Origin: Nesterenkonia sp. F
GTDB lineage: Bacteria; Actinomycetota; Actinomycetes; Actinomycetales; Micrococcaceae
Assembly: GCF_000220985.1 (NCBI RefSeq)
Contig: NZ_AFRW01000118.1
Span: 1-64,000 of the forward strand
Reading direction: 5' to 3'
Length of the DNA: 64,000 nucleotides
A program made the position numbers and the translations under genes. The first letter of the stretch is position 1. Each line of letters opens with the position of its first letter. The notes under the pieces were generated by a model. The model worked only from the letters and a program-made list of their open reading frames with translations, did not search any database and was not told the DNA's origin. Shown here piece after piece: positions 51,270-60,295 of the stretch.

Positions 51270-51914
51270 TCATGGACGCGCCGTGTCCAAGCTTCCGGTG
51301 AACGAGGCGGCGCGCTCGGCGATCTCCGTCCAGCCGCCGTCCCGCACCACGGCGGGCGGCACCACGGAGGTGCCGCAGCACACCGCCGCGGCTCCGGCGG
51401 CCAGGAAGGCCGCGGCGTTCTCGGCGCCGATGCCGCCCGAGGGCAGCAGCTGCACGCCCGGATAGGGCCCCTGGAGGTCCTTGAGGTATCGCGGCCCCAC
51501 GGTTCCGGCCGGGAAGATCTTGACCGGGTCGGAGCCGAGCTCCATGGCGCGCCCCACCTCGGTCGGCGTCATCGCCCCGAGGCTGAACGGAACCTGCGCC
51601 TCGCGGGCGACGGCGGCCACGTCCTCGCGGATCCCCGGCGTCACCAGGAACTGCGCCCCGGCGTCGACGGCCTCGCGGGCCTGCTCCGCCGTCATGACGG
51701 TGCCGACGCCCACCATCGCCCCGTGCTCGGCGGCGGTCTCGGCGATGCGTCGCACATGCGAGGCCACGCCCGGGGTGGTGAAGGTGAGTTCGACGACGCG
51801 GATGCCGCCGGCGGCCAGGGCGGCGGCCAGCTCCGCGGCGTCGGGGATGTCCTCCGCGCGCACGACGGCGAGCGTCCTGTCGGCGGCGAGGCGGCCTGCC
51901 AGGGTCTCAGTCAC
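51270..51914 (-). CDS. eda: 2-keto-3-deoxy-6-phosphogluconate aldolase
   Basis: Splits KDPG to pyruvate and glyceraldehyde 3-phosphate. 214 residues, a normal length. Catalytic Glu42 is in VVELTFTTPGV and the Schiff-base Lys132 in DPVKIFPAGTVGP; MVGVGTVMTAEQA and LPSGGIGAENA complete the family signature. The GTG start lies eight bases inside the end of the D-aminoacylase-like gene, so the two are coupled. It is the last gene of a three-gene minus-strand operon and acts after the KDG kinase encoded divergently at 55 kb. KDPGal aldolase activity is possible. Confidence 0.95.
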   Translation of the reverse strand: MTETLAGRLAADRTLAVVRAEDIPDAAELAAALAAGGIRVVELTFTTPGVASHVRRIAETAAEHGAMVGVGTVMTAEQAREAVDAGAQFLVTPGIREDVAAVAREAQVPFSLGAMTPTEVGRAMELGSDPVKIFPAGTVGPRYLKDLQGPYPGVQLLPSGGIGAENAAAFLAAGAAAVCCGTSVVPPAVVRDGGWTEIAERAASFTGSLDTARP

Positions 51915-53550
51915 GGGATTCAGTTCCTTTCTCGGTGCGGCGCAGCGCTCGGCCCGCGCGGTCCCCCGTGGGATGCCCGCGGCGCCAGGAGAGCACTCCG
52001 TTGACGTAGACGCTGTGGATGCCCGCGGCCGGCCGCCGGGGCTCGTCGAACGTGGCCCGGGCCTCGACCGCCTCGGGGTCGAAGAGCACCAGGTCCGCGG
52101 CCGAGCCGAGGGAGACGGTGCCGCGGCCGACGAGCCGCAGCCGGGCGGCGGGGCGTCCGGTGAGATGGTGGATCATCTCCTCGAGCGTGAGCAGCCCGAG
52201 GTCCCGGCAGTAGCGGCCCAGATACCGGGGGAAGGTGCCCCAGGCGCGCGGGTGGGGTCTGTCGCCGTGGAGCAGGCCGTCGCTGCCGCCGGTGTGGACG
52301 CGATGGGTCATGATCGTCTGGACGTTCTCCTCATGACCGACGTGCTGGAGGATGCCGGTGCCCAGCCGATCGGCGGTCAGGATCTCGCAGAAGACGTCGA
52401 ACGGCTCGCGATCCGCCGAGGCAGCGAGCTCCGCGATCGTCCGGCCCACGCACTCGGCGAGCGCCGGGTCCTGCACGGAGGAGATCTCGAGGGCGTCCCA
52501 TTCCATGGGCACGCCGTGGCATCCGTCGGATCCCTCGACCTCCAGGGCGTGGCGGATCCGCGCCCGCGTCCGAGGGTCCTCGAGTCGGGCGAGCGCATCG
52601 TCGGCGGAGCCGGCGGTGGACCAGCTCGGCAGCATGGCGGCGAGCGTGGTCGCACCGGGCAGGTAGGGGTAGGTGTCCAGCGTGATGTCGACGCCGTCGT
52701 CGAGCGCGGCATCGATCATCTCCAGCAGCTCCGGTGCCCGGCCGGCGTTCTCCGCGAAGTTCATCGTCGCGTGCGAGAGGTGCAGCGCGCACCCGGAGCG
52801 CCGGCTCAGCTCGATCATCTCGGCATAGGCCGCCAGCGCGCCGTGGCCGTAGGAGCGATGATGCGGGGCGTAGAACCCGCCGTGGACGGCGACTTCGGCG
52901 CAGAGCTGCTCGAGCTCGGCGGAGGACGCGTACATCCCCGGCGTGTACGTCAGCCCGCTCGACAGACCGACCGCTCCCTGCTCCATGGCCGCGGCGACCA
53001 TCGCGCGCATCGTCGCGATCTCCGCGTCTGTGGCCGGGCGATCGTCGAATCCGACGACGGCGGCGCGCACCGTCCCCTGAGGGACGAGGTAGGCGGCGTT
53101 CGCGGCGATCCGCCGGCCGGCCTCGTCCGGGGCGTCCAGGCGGTCGAGGTACTCGGCCACAGTGCGCCAGTCGACGGCGAAGTCCTCCGGGTCGCCGTTC
53201 CATCCGGCGATCTTCTCCCGGATCACCGGCAGCGTGACGTCGGTGACCGGCGCGTAGGAGAGCCCGTCCTGGCCCAGCAGTTCGGTGGTCACGCCCTGGG
53301 AGAGCTTGGGCGCGTGCTCGGGACGGGTGAGCAGATGCAGGTCCGAGTGGGCGTGCATGTCGATGAAGCCGGGGCACAGGACCAGGCCTTCGGCGTCGAC
53401 CGACGTCTCGTCGGACCGTGGCACGAGGCTGCCGGGCTCGGCGATCTCCGCGATCAGACCGTCGGCCAGCCGGACGTCGGCGATCCGACGGTCGGCGCCG
53501 GTGCCGTCGATCACGGCGGCGCATGAGACGAGCGTGGAGGGTATCGACAT
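51907..53550 (-). CDS. D-aminoacylase family amidohydrolase, possible N-acetylglucosaminate deacetylase
   Basis: 547 residues, urease-type metal-dependent amidohydrolase. HAH metal motif in CPGFIDMHAHSDLHLL (about 58-74), LSSGLTYTPGMYAS typical of N-acyl-D-amino-acid deacylases, later His ligands in YAPHHRSYGHG and CALHLSHATMNF, and the Asp in HTGGSDGLL. In this operon the natural substrate is unlikely to be an ordinary D-amino acid: the next enzymes make and use 2-keto-3-deoxygluconate. D-Glucosaminate is itself a D-2-amino acid, so removal of acetate from N-acetyl-D-glucosaminate would suit both the family and the context. Inference, not proof. Confidence 0.88.
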   Translation of the reverse strand: MSIPSTLVSCAAVIDGTGADRRIADVRLADGLIAEIAEPGSLVPRSDETSVDAEGLVLCPGFIDMHAHSDLHLLTRPEHAPKLSQGVTTELLGQDGLSYAPVTDVTLPVIREKIAGWNGDPEDFAVDWRTVAEYLDRLDAPDEAGRRIAANAAYLVPQGTVRAAVVGFDDRPATDAEIATMRAMVAAAMEQGAVGLSSGLTYTPGMYASSAELEQLCAEVAVHGGFYAPHHRSYGHGALAAYAEMIELSRRSGCALHLSHATMNFAENAGRAPELLEMIDAALDDGVDITLDTYPYLPGATTLAAMLPSWSTAGSADDALARLEDPRTRARIRHALEVEGSDGCHGVPMEWDALEISSVQDPALAECVGRTIAELAASADREPFDVFCEILTADRLGTGILQHVGHEENVQTIMTHRVHTGGSDGLLHGDRPHPRAWGTFPRYLGRYCRDLGLLTLEEMIHHLTGRPAARLRLVGRGTVSLGSAADLVLFDPEAVEARATFDEPRRPAAGIHSVYVNGVLSWRRGHPTGDRAGRALRRTEKGTESRD

Positions 53551-53560
53551 CGGGATGCTC

Positions 53561-54892
53561 CTAGAAGCAGGTCCGCACGGTCGAGACCACGCGGGCGTCC
53601 TGCGGCGAGTCCGCGTCGTCGAGCACCGGCAGCAGCTGCCACTTGTCCAGCGCGGTGCACGGATGCGAGAGCCCCAGACGCACCACGTCCCCGGGCGAGA
53701 TCTCCTGATCCGGGTCGACGACGAGGAAGCAGTGCTGGTCGTTCACCGCGGTGATCGCGGCGTCCCGGAGCTCCGTCATCGGGCCGCCGAGCCGCGGCCC
53801 GATCAGCTGCGGCGCCGGGAGCCCCTCGTCGACGGGGACGTCCCTCTTGCCGGCGTCGAGGATGGCCAGTCCCGGCTCAGGCTGCGAGACCACCCGCGCC
53901 CAGCAGTGCATGGCCGAGCGCAGCGCGCCCGGTCCGTCAGGGTCGGTGCGGCCCAGCGGAGAGATCCCGCGATAGAAGCCGTCGTCGTGGATGATGCAGG
54001 CCCCGCTGCGCAGCACGACGCGCACGGCCGGCCGGCCCCCGCCCGCCTCGCGGACACGCTCGGCCAGCACGTCGACGACATCGTCGAAGAACGCGGATCC
54101 GCCGGCCGTGATCATCACCTCGTCGGCGGCGTACAGAGCCTCGGCGTCGAGCTGGTCATGGAGCATGCCGACGCGCTCGAGATAGCCGCGCACGATCGTC
54201 AGGGCGGCGGCGTCGCCGGTGTGCGCGAGCGCGCCCTCGTATCCGCCGACGCCCACCAGACGCAGCTGCGGGGCGGCGGCGACGGCGCGGGCGATCGCCA
54301 CCGCCTCGTCATCGGTCCGCGCGCCGGTCCGGCCTCCAGGTGCACCGAGCTCCACGACGATGTCCAGCACCGCCTCCGGGAACTCGGCGAGCACGGCCTC
54401 CAGGCGTGCGACGGCACGCTCCGAGTCGACCCAGGACACGATCTCCGCGCCGTCGAGGACATCCTGCGCGGCCTCGCCGATCGCCCCGGGATCGGTGAGG
54501 ACGTTGGCGACCATCACGCGTCGCACACCGTGCTGCCGGGCCACCCGGAGCTGCGGCGCGTTCGCCAGCGTGATGCCCCAGGCACCGTGGGCGAGCTGCT
54601 GCGCCCAGAGCTGCGGGGCCATCGTCGTCTTCCCGTGCGGCGCCCAGTCCACGCCGTGGCGGGAGCACCAGGCCGCGAACCGCTCGCCGTTGCCCTGCAG
54701 ACGTCCGGCGTCGAGCGTCATCACCGGCGTCTGGAGACGCCCCAGCGCCGGCCGCTCCTCCGCGAGCTCGCGGGCGGTCAGGCCGTGGAAGGCACGCGGG
54801 ACGGCGTGGTGCCGCCACCCCAGCACCTCGTCGGAGATCTCGTCGACGCGCTCCCGGTCGATGGGATCGATCAGACGCGGGGAATCGGCCAC
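53561..54892 (-). CDS. PLP enzyme of the D-serine dehydratase/D-threonine aldolase family, possible D-glucosaminate deaminase
   Basis: 443 residues from a GTG with GGAGG four bases upstream; an ATG 24 nt earlier would lie in the operator. Alanine-racemase-like barrel with PLP Lys88 in VDWAPHGKTTMAP, phosphate region TAGGSAFFDD, and a C-terminal domain carrying the zinc pair His/Cys in LSHPCTALDKW, as in D-serine dehydratases. Such enzymes eliminate water and ammonia from D-3-hydroxy-2-amino acids; D-glucosaminate has exactly this arrangement and would give 2-keto-3-deoxygluconate. KDG kinase and KDPG aldolase next door support that. D-serine or D-threonine are alternatives. Confidence 0.88.
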   Translation of the reverse strand: MADSPRLIDPIDRERVDEISDEVLGWRHHAVPRAFHGLTARELAEERPALGRLQTPVMTLDAGRLQGNGERFAAWCSRHGVDWAPHGKTTMAPQLWAQQLAHGAWGITLANAPQLRVARQHGVRRVMVANVLTDPGAIGEAAQDVLDGAEIVSWVDSERAVARLEAVLAEFPEAVLDIVVELGAPGGRTGARTDDEAVAIARAVAAAPQLRLVGVGGYEGALAHTGDAAALTIVRGYLERVGMLHDQLDAEALYAADEVMITAGGSAFFDDVVDVLAERVREAGGGRPAVRVVLRSGACIIHDDGFYRGISPLGRTDPDGPGALRSAMHCWARVVSQPEPGLAILDAGKRDVPVDEGLPAPQLIGPRLGGPMTELRDAAITAVNDQHCFLVVDPDQEISPGDVVRLGLSHPCTALDKWQLLPVLDDADSPQDARVVSTVRTCF

Positions 54893-54904
54893 GGGTCCTC
54901 CTGC

Positions 54905-54932
54905 ATTGCATATCATGCAATTAACGTTGCAA
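54905..54932. promoter_or_regulatory. Operator between the deaminase and KDG kinase genes
   Basis: ATTGCAT-ATC-ATGCAAT (54905-54921) is a perfect 7-bp inverted repeat, followed by an extra half site TTGCAA (54927-54932). It lies in the 150-bp divergent region and is the likely target of the IclR regulator encoded in the plus-strand operon. Confidence 0.65.
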
Positions 54933-55042
54933 AGTGAGCAGGATCATGTTTAGCATCGACCGCACCGGCCGTCAACGGCCACCGCGCCTCCGGACGCCGG
55001 CGCGCGGCGAACGGAGGGGCGACGAGGGAGAGGGGCACACAG

Positions 55043-56083
55043 GTGACGGATGCGATCTGCCTGGGTGAGGCGATGGCGATGGTGACCCCGCCGCCGGGCG
55101 AGTGCCTCGCAGACTGCGACGCGCTCAGCCTGTCGATCGGCGGAGCCGAGGCCAACGTCGCCCTGGGCCTGTCGTCGCTCGGGGTGTCCACCGCCTGGGC
55201 GAGCCGCCTCGGCGACGACGCCTTCGGCGAACGCATCCGCCGGACGCTGCAGGACGGCGGAGTGGACGGCTCCTGCATCGAGCACGATCCGCGGCGGCAC
55301 ACCGGTCTCTACGCCAAGGACCCCGCCGCCCGCGCGGCGGACCGCATGCTCTACTACCGCGCCGGATCTGCGGCCAGCGCCATGGGACCGGACTTCCTGC
55401 GCACCGGGCGACTCCCCGGGTTGCTCGAGTCCGCGCGGCTGATCCACACCAGCGGCATCACCCCCGCGCTCTCCGCGGAATGCTTCGCGATGACAGAGGA
55501 GCTGCTGAGTCGCCGGCCCGGCGAGGCGCTGGTCTCCTTCGACGTCAACTGGCGCCCCGCCCTCTGGGAGGGCCGGGAAGCCGCCGATCTCGCCCGACTG
55601 GCCGACCGGGCCGACGTCGTGCTGGTCGGCCGGGACGAGGCGGAGGCCGCCTTCGACGTCCACGACGAGCACCAGCTGCGCGAGCTTCTGCCCTCGCCGC
55701 GCCTGCTGGTGATCAAGGACGAGGCGGTCGGTGCGGTCGCCCTGGAGGCCGACGGCGCCCGCACCCGCGTGCCGTCGCTGACCGTCGACGTCGTGGAGTC
55801 GGTCGGGGCCGGCGACGCCTTCGCCGCCGGCTATCTCGCCGAACTGCTCCGCGGCGGCGACCAGCGCAGGGCGCTGCGCAGCGGACACCTCTGCGCGGCG
55901 GCCACGCTCACCGTGCCGACCGACCGGGGACCGCTGCCGGCGACGGAGACGGCGGCCGCGGCACTGGCCTCCTCGGAGGCCGCATGGCGCGCCGTCCGAG
56001 CCTCGGCCGAAGGGCTTCAGCTGCCGCATCGACCCCTGCGACCGGACCATGAGCCGCCGCGCCGCGACGGGAGCAGATCATGA
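55043..56083 (+). CDS. kdgK: 2-keto-3-deoxygluconate kinase (PfkB family)
   Basis: 346 residues, GTG start. PfkB motifs: SIGGAEANVALGLSSLG (about 31-47), substrate loop DRMLYYRAGSAAS with the Tyr-Tyr-Arg of KDG kinases, VSFDVNWRPALW, and the anion hole with catalytic Asp258 in VESVGAGDAFAAGY. The C-terminal 40 residues are extra, basic and disordered. The stop overlaps the IclR start (ATGA). It produces KDPG for the divergently encoded aldolase. A fructokinase-like role is less likely given the neighbours and the YYRAGSA motif. Confidence 0.92.
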   Translation: MTDAICLGEAMAMVTPPPGECLADCDALSLSIGGAEANVALGLSSLGVSTAWASRLGDDAFGERIRRTLQDGGVDGSCIEHDPRRHTGLYAKDPAARAADRMLYYRAGSAASAMGPDFLRTGRLPGLLESARLIHTSGITPALSAECFAMTEELLSRRPGEALVSFDVNWRPALWEGREAADLARLADRADVVLVGRDEAEAAFDVHDEHQLRELLPSPRLLVIKDEAVGAVALEADGARTRVPSLTVDVVESVGAGDAFAAGYLAELLRGGDQRRALRSGHLCAAATLTVPTDRGPLPATETAAAALASSEAAWRAVRASAEGLQLPHRPLRPDHEPPRRDGSRS

Positions 56084-56835
56084 GCGAATCGCTCAGGCGC
56101 GCGCTGACCCTCCTCGACCAGCTCGCCCACGAGCCCTCGACGCTGGACGAGATCGCCGGGCGGACCGACGCCCACAAGACCACCGTCATGCGCCAGCTCC
56201 ACACTCTGGAGGACTGCCGGTTCGTCGTGCGGGACGCGCGGGGACGGTATCGGATCGGCTCCAAGGTCCTGGAGCTCTCGGCCCTCGCACTGGAGGAGCG
56301 CAGCATCGTCTCCGTGGCGCGGCCACACCTGCAGCAGCTGAACCGGGCCACCGGGCACACCGTCCACCTCGCCGCCTTCGAGGGGCCCGACGTCGTCTAC
56401 ATCGACAAGCTCGAATCGCGCCATGCGGTGCGGATGTACTCCCGCGTCGGCCTCACCGCCCCGCTGCATGCGACCGCGGTGGCGAAGGTGCTGATCGCCG
56501 ACCTGCCTGCCGCACGGCGCGAGCACATCGCGACGTCGCTGGACTACCGACGATTCACGGACCAGACCATCTCCGGCCCGCAGGAGTATCTCGCGGCGCT
56601 CGATGACGTCGCCGCGCGCGGCTGGGCGATGGACGACCGGGAGCACGAGGAGTTCGTGCACTGCGTCGCGGCTCCGGTCCGCGACGCCTCGGGCCGGGCG
56701 GTCGCCGCCGTCTCGACCTCGGTGCCGGTCGTGCTGGCGGACTCGGAGCAGCTGCTGGCCCTGGTGCCCTCGCTGACCGCCGTCGCGGAGGCGGCCTCCG
56801 CAGATCTGGGATGGAACCCGACAGAGAGGACCTGA
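56080..56835 (+). CDS. IclR family transcriptional regulator
   Basis: 251 residues: winged helix-turn-helix (about 1-65, LRRALTLLDQLAHEPSTLDEIAGRTDAHKTTVMRQLHTL with the wing RYRIGSKVLEL) and an IclR ligand domain (about 80-245) with VYIDKLESRHAVRMYSRVG, PLHATAVAKVLIADL and the conserved HCVAAPVRD. Translationally coupled to kdgK and three nucleotides before ridA. Members beside kdgK/eda genes commonly sense KDG (KdgR type), which would fit. It probably binds the palindrome at 54905-54921 and controls both divergent operons. Confidence 0.94.
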   Translation: MSESLRRALTLLDQLAHEPSTLDEIAGRTDAHKTTVMRQLHTLEDCRFVVRDARGRYRIGSKVLELSALALEERSIVSVARPHLQQLNRATGHTVHLAAFEGPDVVYIDKLESRHAVRMYSRVGLTAPLHATAVAKVLIADLPAARREHIATSLDYRRFTDQTISGPQEYLAALDDVAARGWAMDDREHEEFVHCVAAPVRDASGRAVAAVSTSVPVVLADSEQLLALVPSLTAVAEAASADLGWNPTERT

Positions 56836-56838
56836 CAC

Positions 56839-57240
56839 ATGACCAAGCACATCATCAGCACGGAGAACGCCCCGCAGCCGGCGCACACCTTCTCGCAGGG
56901 ACTCCGGAAAGGGCCGATCCTGCAGATCTCCGGCCAGGGCCCCATGGATCCGGAGACGGCGCAGTACATCGGCGACGGCGACGTCCGGGTCCAGACCCGT
57001 CGCACGCTGGAGAACATCCGAGCGATCCTGGAGGCCGGCGACGCCTCCATGGAGGACGTCGTCATGCTCCGCGTGTACCTGAAGGACCAGCAGGACTTCG
57101 CCGCCATGAACGAGGCCTACGCCGAGTTCATCGAGGAGCACGTGCCCAGCGGCCGGAAGCCCTGCCGCACGACCGTCTTCGTCTGCCTGCCCCACGAGGT
57201 CATGCACGTCGAGATCGACGCCCAGGCCGTCGTGGCCTGA
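56839..57240 (+). CDS. RidA family enamine/imine deaminase
   Basis: 133 residues. The hallmark active-site Arg110 is in GRKPCRTTVFV and Glu125 in MHVEIDAQAV; the N-terminal AFSQG is THFSQG-like here (HTFSQGLRKGPILQISGQ). RidA proteins hydrolyse reactive 2-aminoacrylate-type enamines released by PLP dehydratases. Co-transcription with kdgK and proximity to the PLP deaminase gene suggest it speeds or detoxifies release of ammonia from the enamine formed there. Confidence 0.93.
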   Translation: MTKHIISTENAPQPAHTFSQGLRKGPILQISGQGPMDPETAQYIGDGDVRVQTRRTLENIRAILEAGDASMEDVVMLRVYLKDQQDFAAMNEAYAEFIEEHVPSGRKPCRTTVFVCLPHEVMHVEIDAQAVVA

Positions 57241-57305
57241 GGTCCGACGGCGAGCCTCGCGAGTGTCATGCGCCACACATGCGATGGACAGCGCTCCCGA
57301 AATAT

Positions 57306-57338
57306 GATGTGATTCACGTGATCGTGTCGCAGATCACG
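57306..57338 (+). promoter_or_regulatory. Palindromic elements upstream of the msiK-like gene
   Basis: GATGTGATTCAC (57306-57317), shared exactly with the binding-protein 2 leader at 11333-11344, is followed by CGTGATC-N8-GATCACG (57317-57338), a perfect 7-bp inverted repeat. The start codon is 133 nt further on, so a long leader or an unseen promoter nearer the gene is implied. Confidence 0.5.
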
Positions 57339-57470
57339 CGATGCGCGTCACACAACCGAACTGAGCGAACCCCGGAGAGGCTCCGAGCATCGGACAGCGC
57401 TCTCCGCGACGAGCTCCCATTCACAACGGATCGTCGGGCACGTACCTGCCCGTGAAAGGGACTGAAGACT

Positions 57471-58616
<1,146 letters not shown>

Positions 58617-58650
58617 GCGAGCGCAGCGACGCCGCTGAACGCCGCTGAAC

Positions 58651-58691
58651 GAAGGGGCCGGCCCCGGAGATCCTCCGGGGCCGGCCCCTTC
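58651..58691. terminator. Strong hairpin after msiK
   Basis: A perfect 19-bp stem (58651-58669 with 58673-58691), loop ATC. It lies between the convergent msiK and mannitol-dehydrogenase genes and just after a 10-bp tandem duplication (GCCGCTGAAC, 58631-58650). Confidence 0.85.
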
Positions 58692-58718
58692 GTCATGCGC
58701 GGACAGCCCCCGAGGAGC

Positions 58719-60233
58719 TCAGCGGCCGCGCAGCTCGCGCAGCAGCGCCCGCGCGCCGTCGGTGCGCAGCACGTGCAGCGCGCGCCGGTACGGTGCGGTG
58801 AACTCCGGCCGCTCGACCAGATCGCCGAAGAGCTCGGCGTCGCGGAGGAACGCCAGCGGATCCTCGTCGTGGCGGGCCGCGGCGTCCATGACCCGCTCGC
58901 GCAGCCGGTCGACCACCGGCCAGACCTCGCCGTTCTCCCCGACTCCCTCGGCGTAGCGCGCCCAGGAGGCGACGACCGCGGCGCTGATCGAGACGTCGCG
59001 GCCGGCGTCGAGGTTCTCGCGGATGACCGGCACCATCCAGGTGGGGATCCGATCGGAGGACTCGGCGGCCAGCCGGGCGAGCGTGTCGGCGACGTGCGCG
59101 TTGGAGAACCGCGCCATCAGCTCGTCCTTGTAGCTCTCCAGGTCGATGCCGGGCACCTCGGGCACCGTGGGCGTGCCCTCGCCGTCCATGTAGAGCTCGC
59201 GGGTGAAGGGGGCCAGGTCCTCGTCGGCGCTGGCCTCGTGGGCGTAGGTGTGCCCCAGCAGCAGTCCGAAGTAGGCGATCACCTGGTGGCTGCAGTTGAG
59301 CAGACGCAGCTTCATCAGCTCATAGGGCTCGACGTCGTCGACCATCTGCACCCCGACCTCCTCCCAGGCCGGCCGCCCGGCGGGGAAGTCGTCCTCCAGC
59401 ACCCACTGGACGAAGTCCTCGCTGACCACCGGCCAGCGGTCCTCGATGCCGTAGTCCTCGGCGACCATGGCCACATCCTGCGCCGACGTCACCGGGGTGA
59501 TCCGGTCGACCATGCAGTTCGGGAAGGCGACCTCATCGCCGATCCAGCCCGCCAGCTCGGCGTCCTTCGCCGCGGCGTAGGCCAGGATCATCCGCCGGGC
59601 GAGATCGCCGTTGCCGCGGACGTTGTCGCAGGAGAGCACGGTGAAGGGCTCGACGCCGGCGGCCCGACGACGACGCAGCGCCTCGACCACGACGCCGAAC
59701 ATCGTCTCCGGGAAGGCCGCCCGAGGCGCATCGGCGCGGAAGTCGGCGGCCAGGTCGCGAGCCACCGCCGAGGCGTCGAGCCGGAACTCGCCGGTGGATG
59801 GTTCGTAGTTGTAGCCGCCCTCGGTGACGGTCAGCGAGACGATCCGCACCGACGGATCGGTCATCCGCGCGAGCACCGCCGCCGGCTCCTCGGGGGCGAA
59901 GAGATACTCGGCGATCGACCCGACCACCCGGGCGTCGCGGTCGCCGTCGGGGGCCTTGGGCACCAGCGTGTAGAGCCCGTCCTGGGCGGCGAGCGCCTCG
60001 CGCATCGCCGCGTCGCCGGGCAGCAGCCCGACGCCGCAGATCGCCCAGTCCGGAGCGTGGCCGCCGCTGAACAGCCGATCCAGGTAGTACGCCTGGTGGG
60101 CGCGATGGAAGCCGCCGACGCCGATGTGCACGATGCCCACGCGGCGCGCGTCCAGGGAGTAGTCGGGCACGGTGAGCCGGCCGGCGTTCTGCGCGGCGAT
60201 CTGCGGCAGAGAGGCGACGCTGAGTGCAGTCAT
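58719..60233 (-). CDS. Mannitol/polyol dehydrogenase family protein (long-chain)
   Basis: 504 residues. N-terminal Rossmann domain with IVHIGVGGFHRAHQAYYLDRL, a family fingerprint; SLTVTEGGYNY; and the catalytic region VEPYELMKLRLLNCSHQVIAY with Lys, Asn and His as in mannitol 2-dehydrogenase. Interconverts a polyol with its ketose (mannitol/fructose or arabitol/xylulose) using NAD(H); uronate reductases (fructuronate, tagaturonate) belong to the same family. Monocistronic. Its upstream region carries CTCATCTG twice (minus strand, about 60275-60300), flanking TGAGT/ACTCA. Confidence 0.93.
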   Translation of the reverse strand: MTALSVASLPQIAAQNAGRLTVPDYSLDARRVGIVHIGVGGFHRAHQAYYLDRLFSGGHAPDWAICGVGLLPGDAAMREALAAQDGLYTLVPKAPDGDRDARVVGSIAEYLFAPEEPAAVLARMTDPSVRIVSLTVTEGGYNYEPSTGEFRLDASAVARDLAADFRADAPRAAFPETMFGVVVEALRRRRAAGVEPFTVLSCDNVRGNGDLARRMILAYAAAKDAELAGWIGDEVAFPNCMVDRITPVTSAQDVAMVAEDYGIEDRWPVVSEDFVQWVLEDDFPAGRPAWEEVGVQMVDDVEPYELMKLRLLNCSHQVIAYFGLLLGHTYAHEASADEDLAPFTRELYMDGEGTPTVPEVPGIDLESYKDELMARFSNAHVADTLARLAAESSDRIPTWMVPVIRENLDAGRDVSISAAVVASWARYAEGVGENGEVWPVVDRLRERVMDAAARHDEDPLAFLRDAELFGDLVERPEFTAPYRRALHVLRTDGARALLRELRGR

Positions 60234-60295
60234 GGAACGGTCCCTTCATCCATCGGTGATCAGCACCACACTAACAGATGAGTGTTTCGGATTAC

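Noticed and set aside
51907-54892. D-amino-acid degradation as the main role of the deacylase and PLP enzyme
   Set aside because: Not excluded, but KDG kinase, KDPG aldolase, GH20 and sugar importer around them make D-glucosaminate more consistent.
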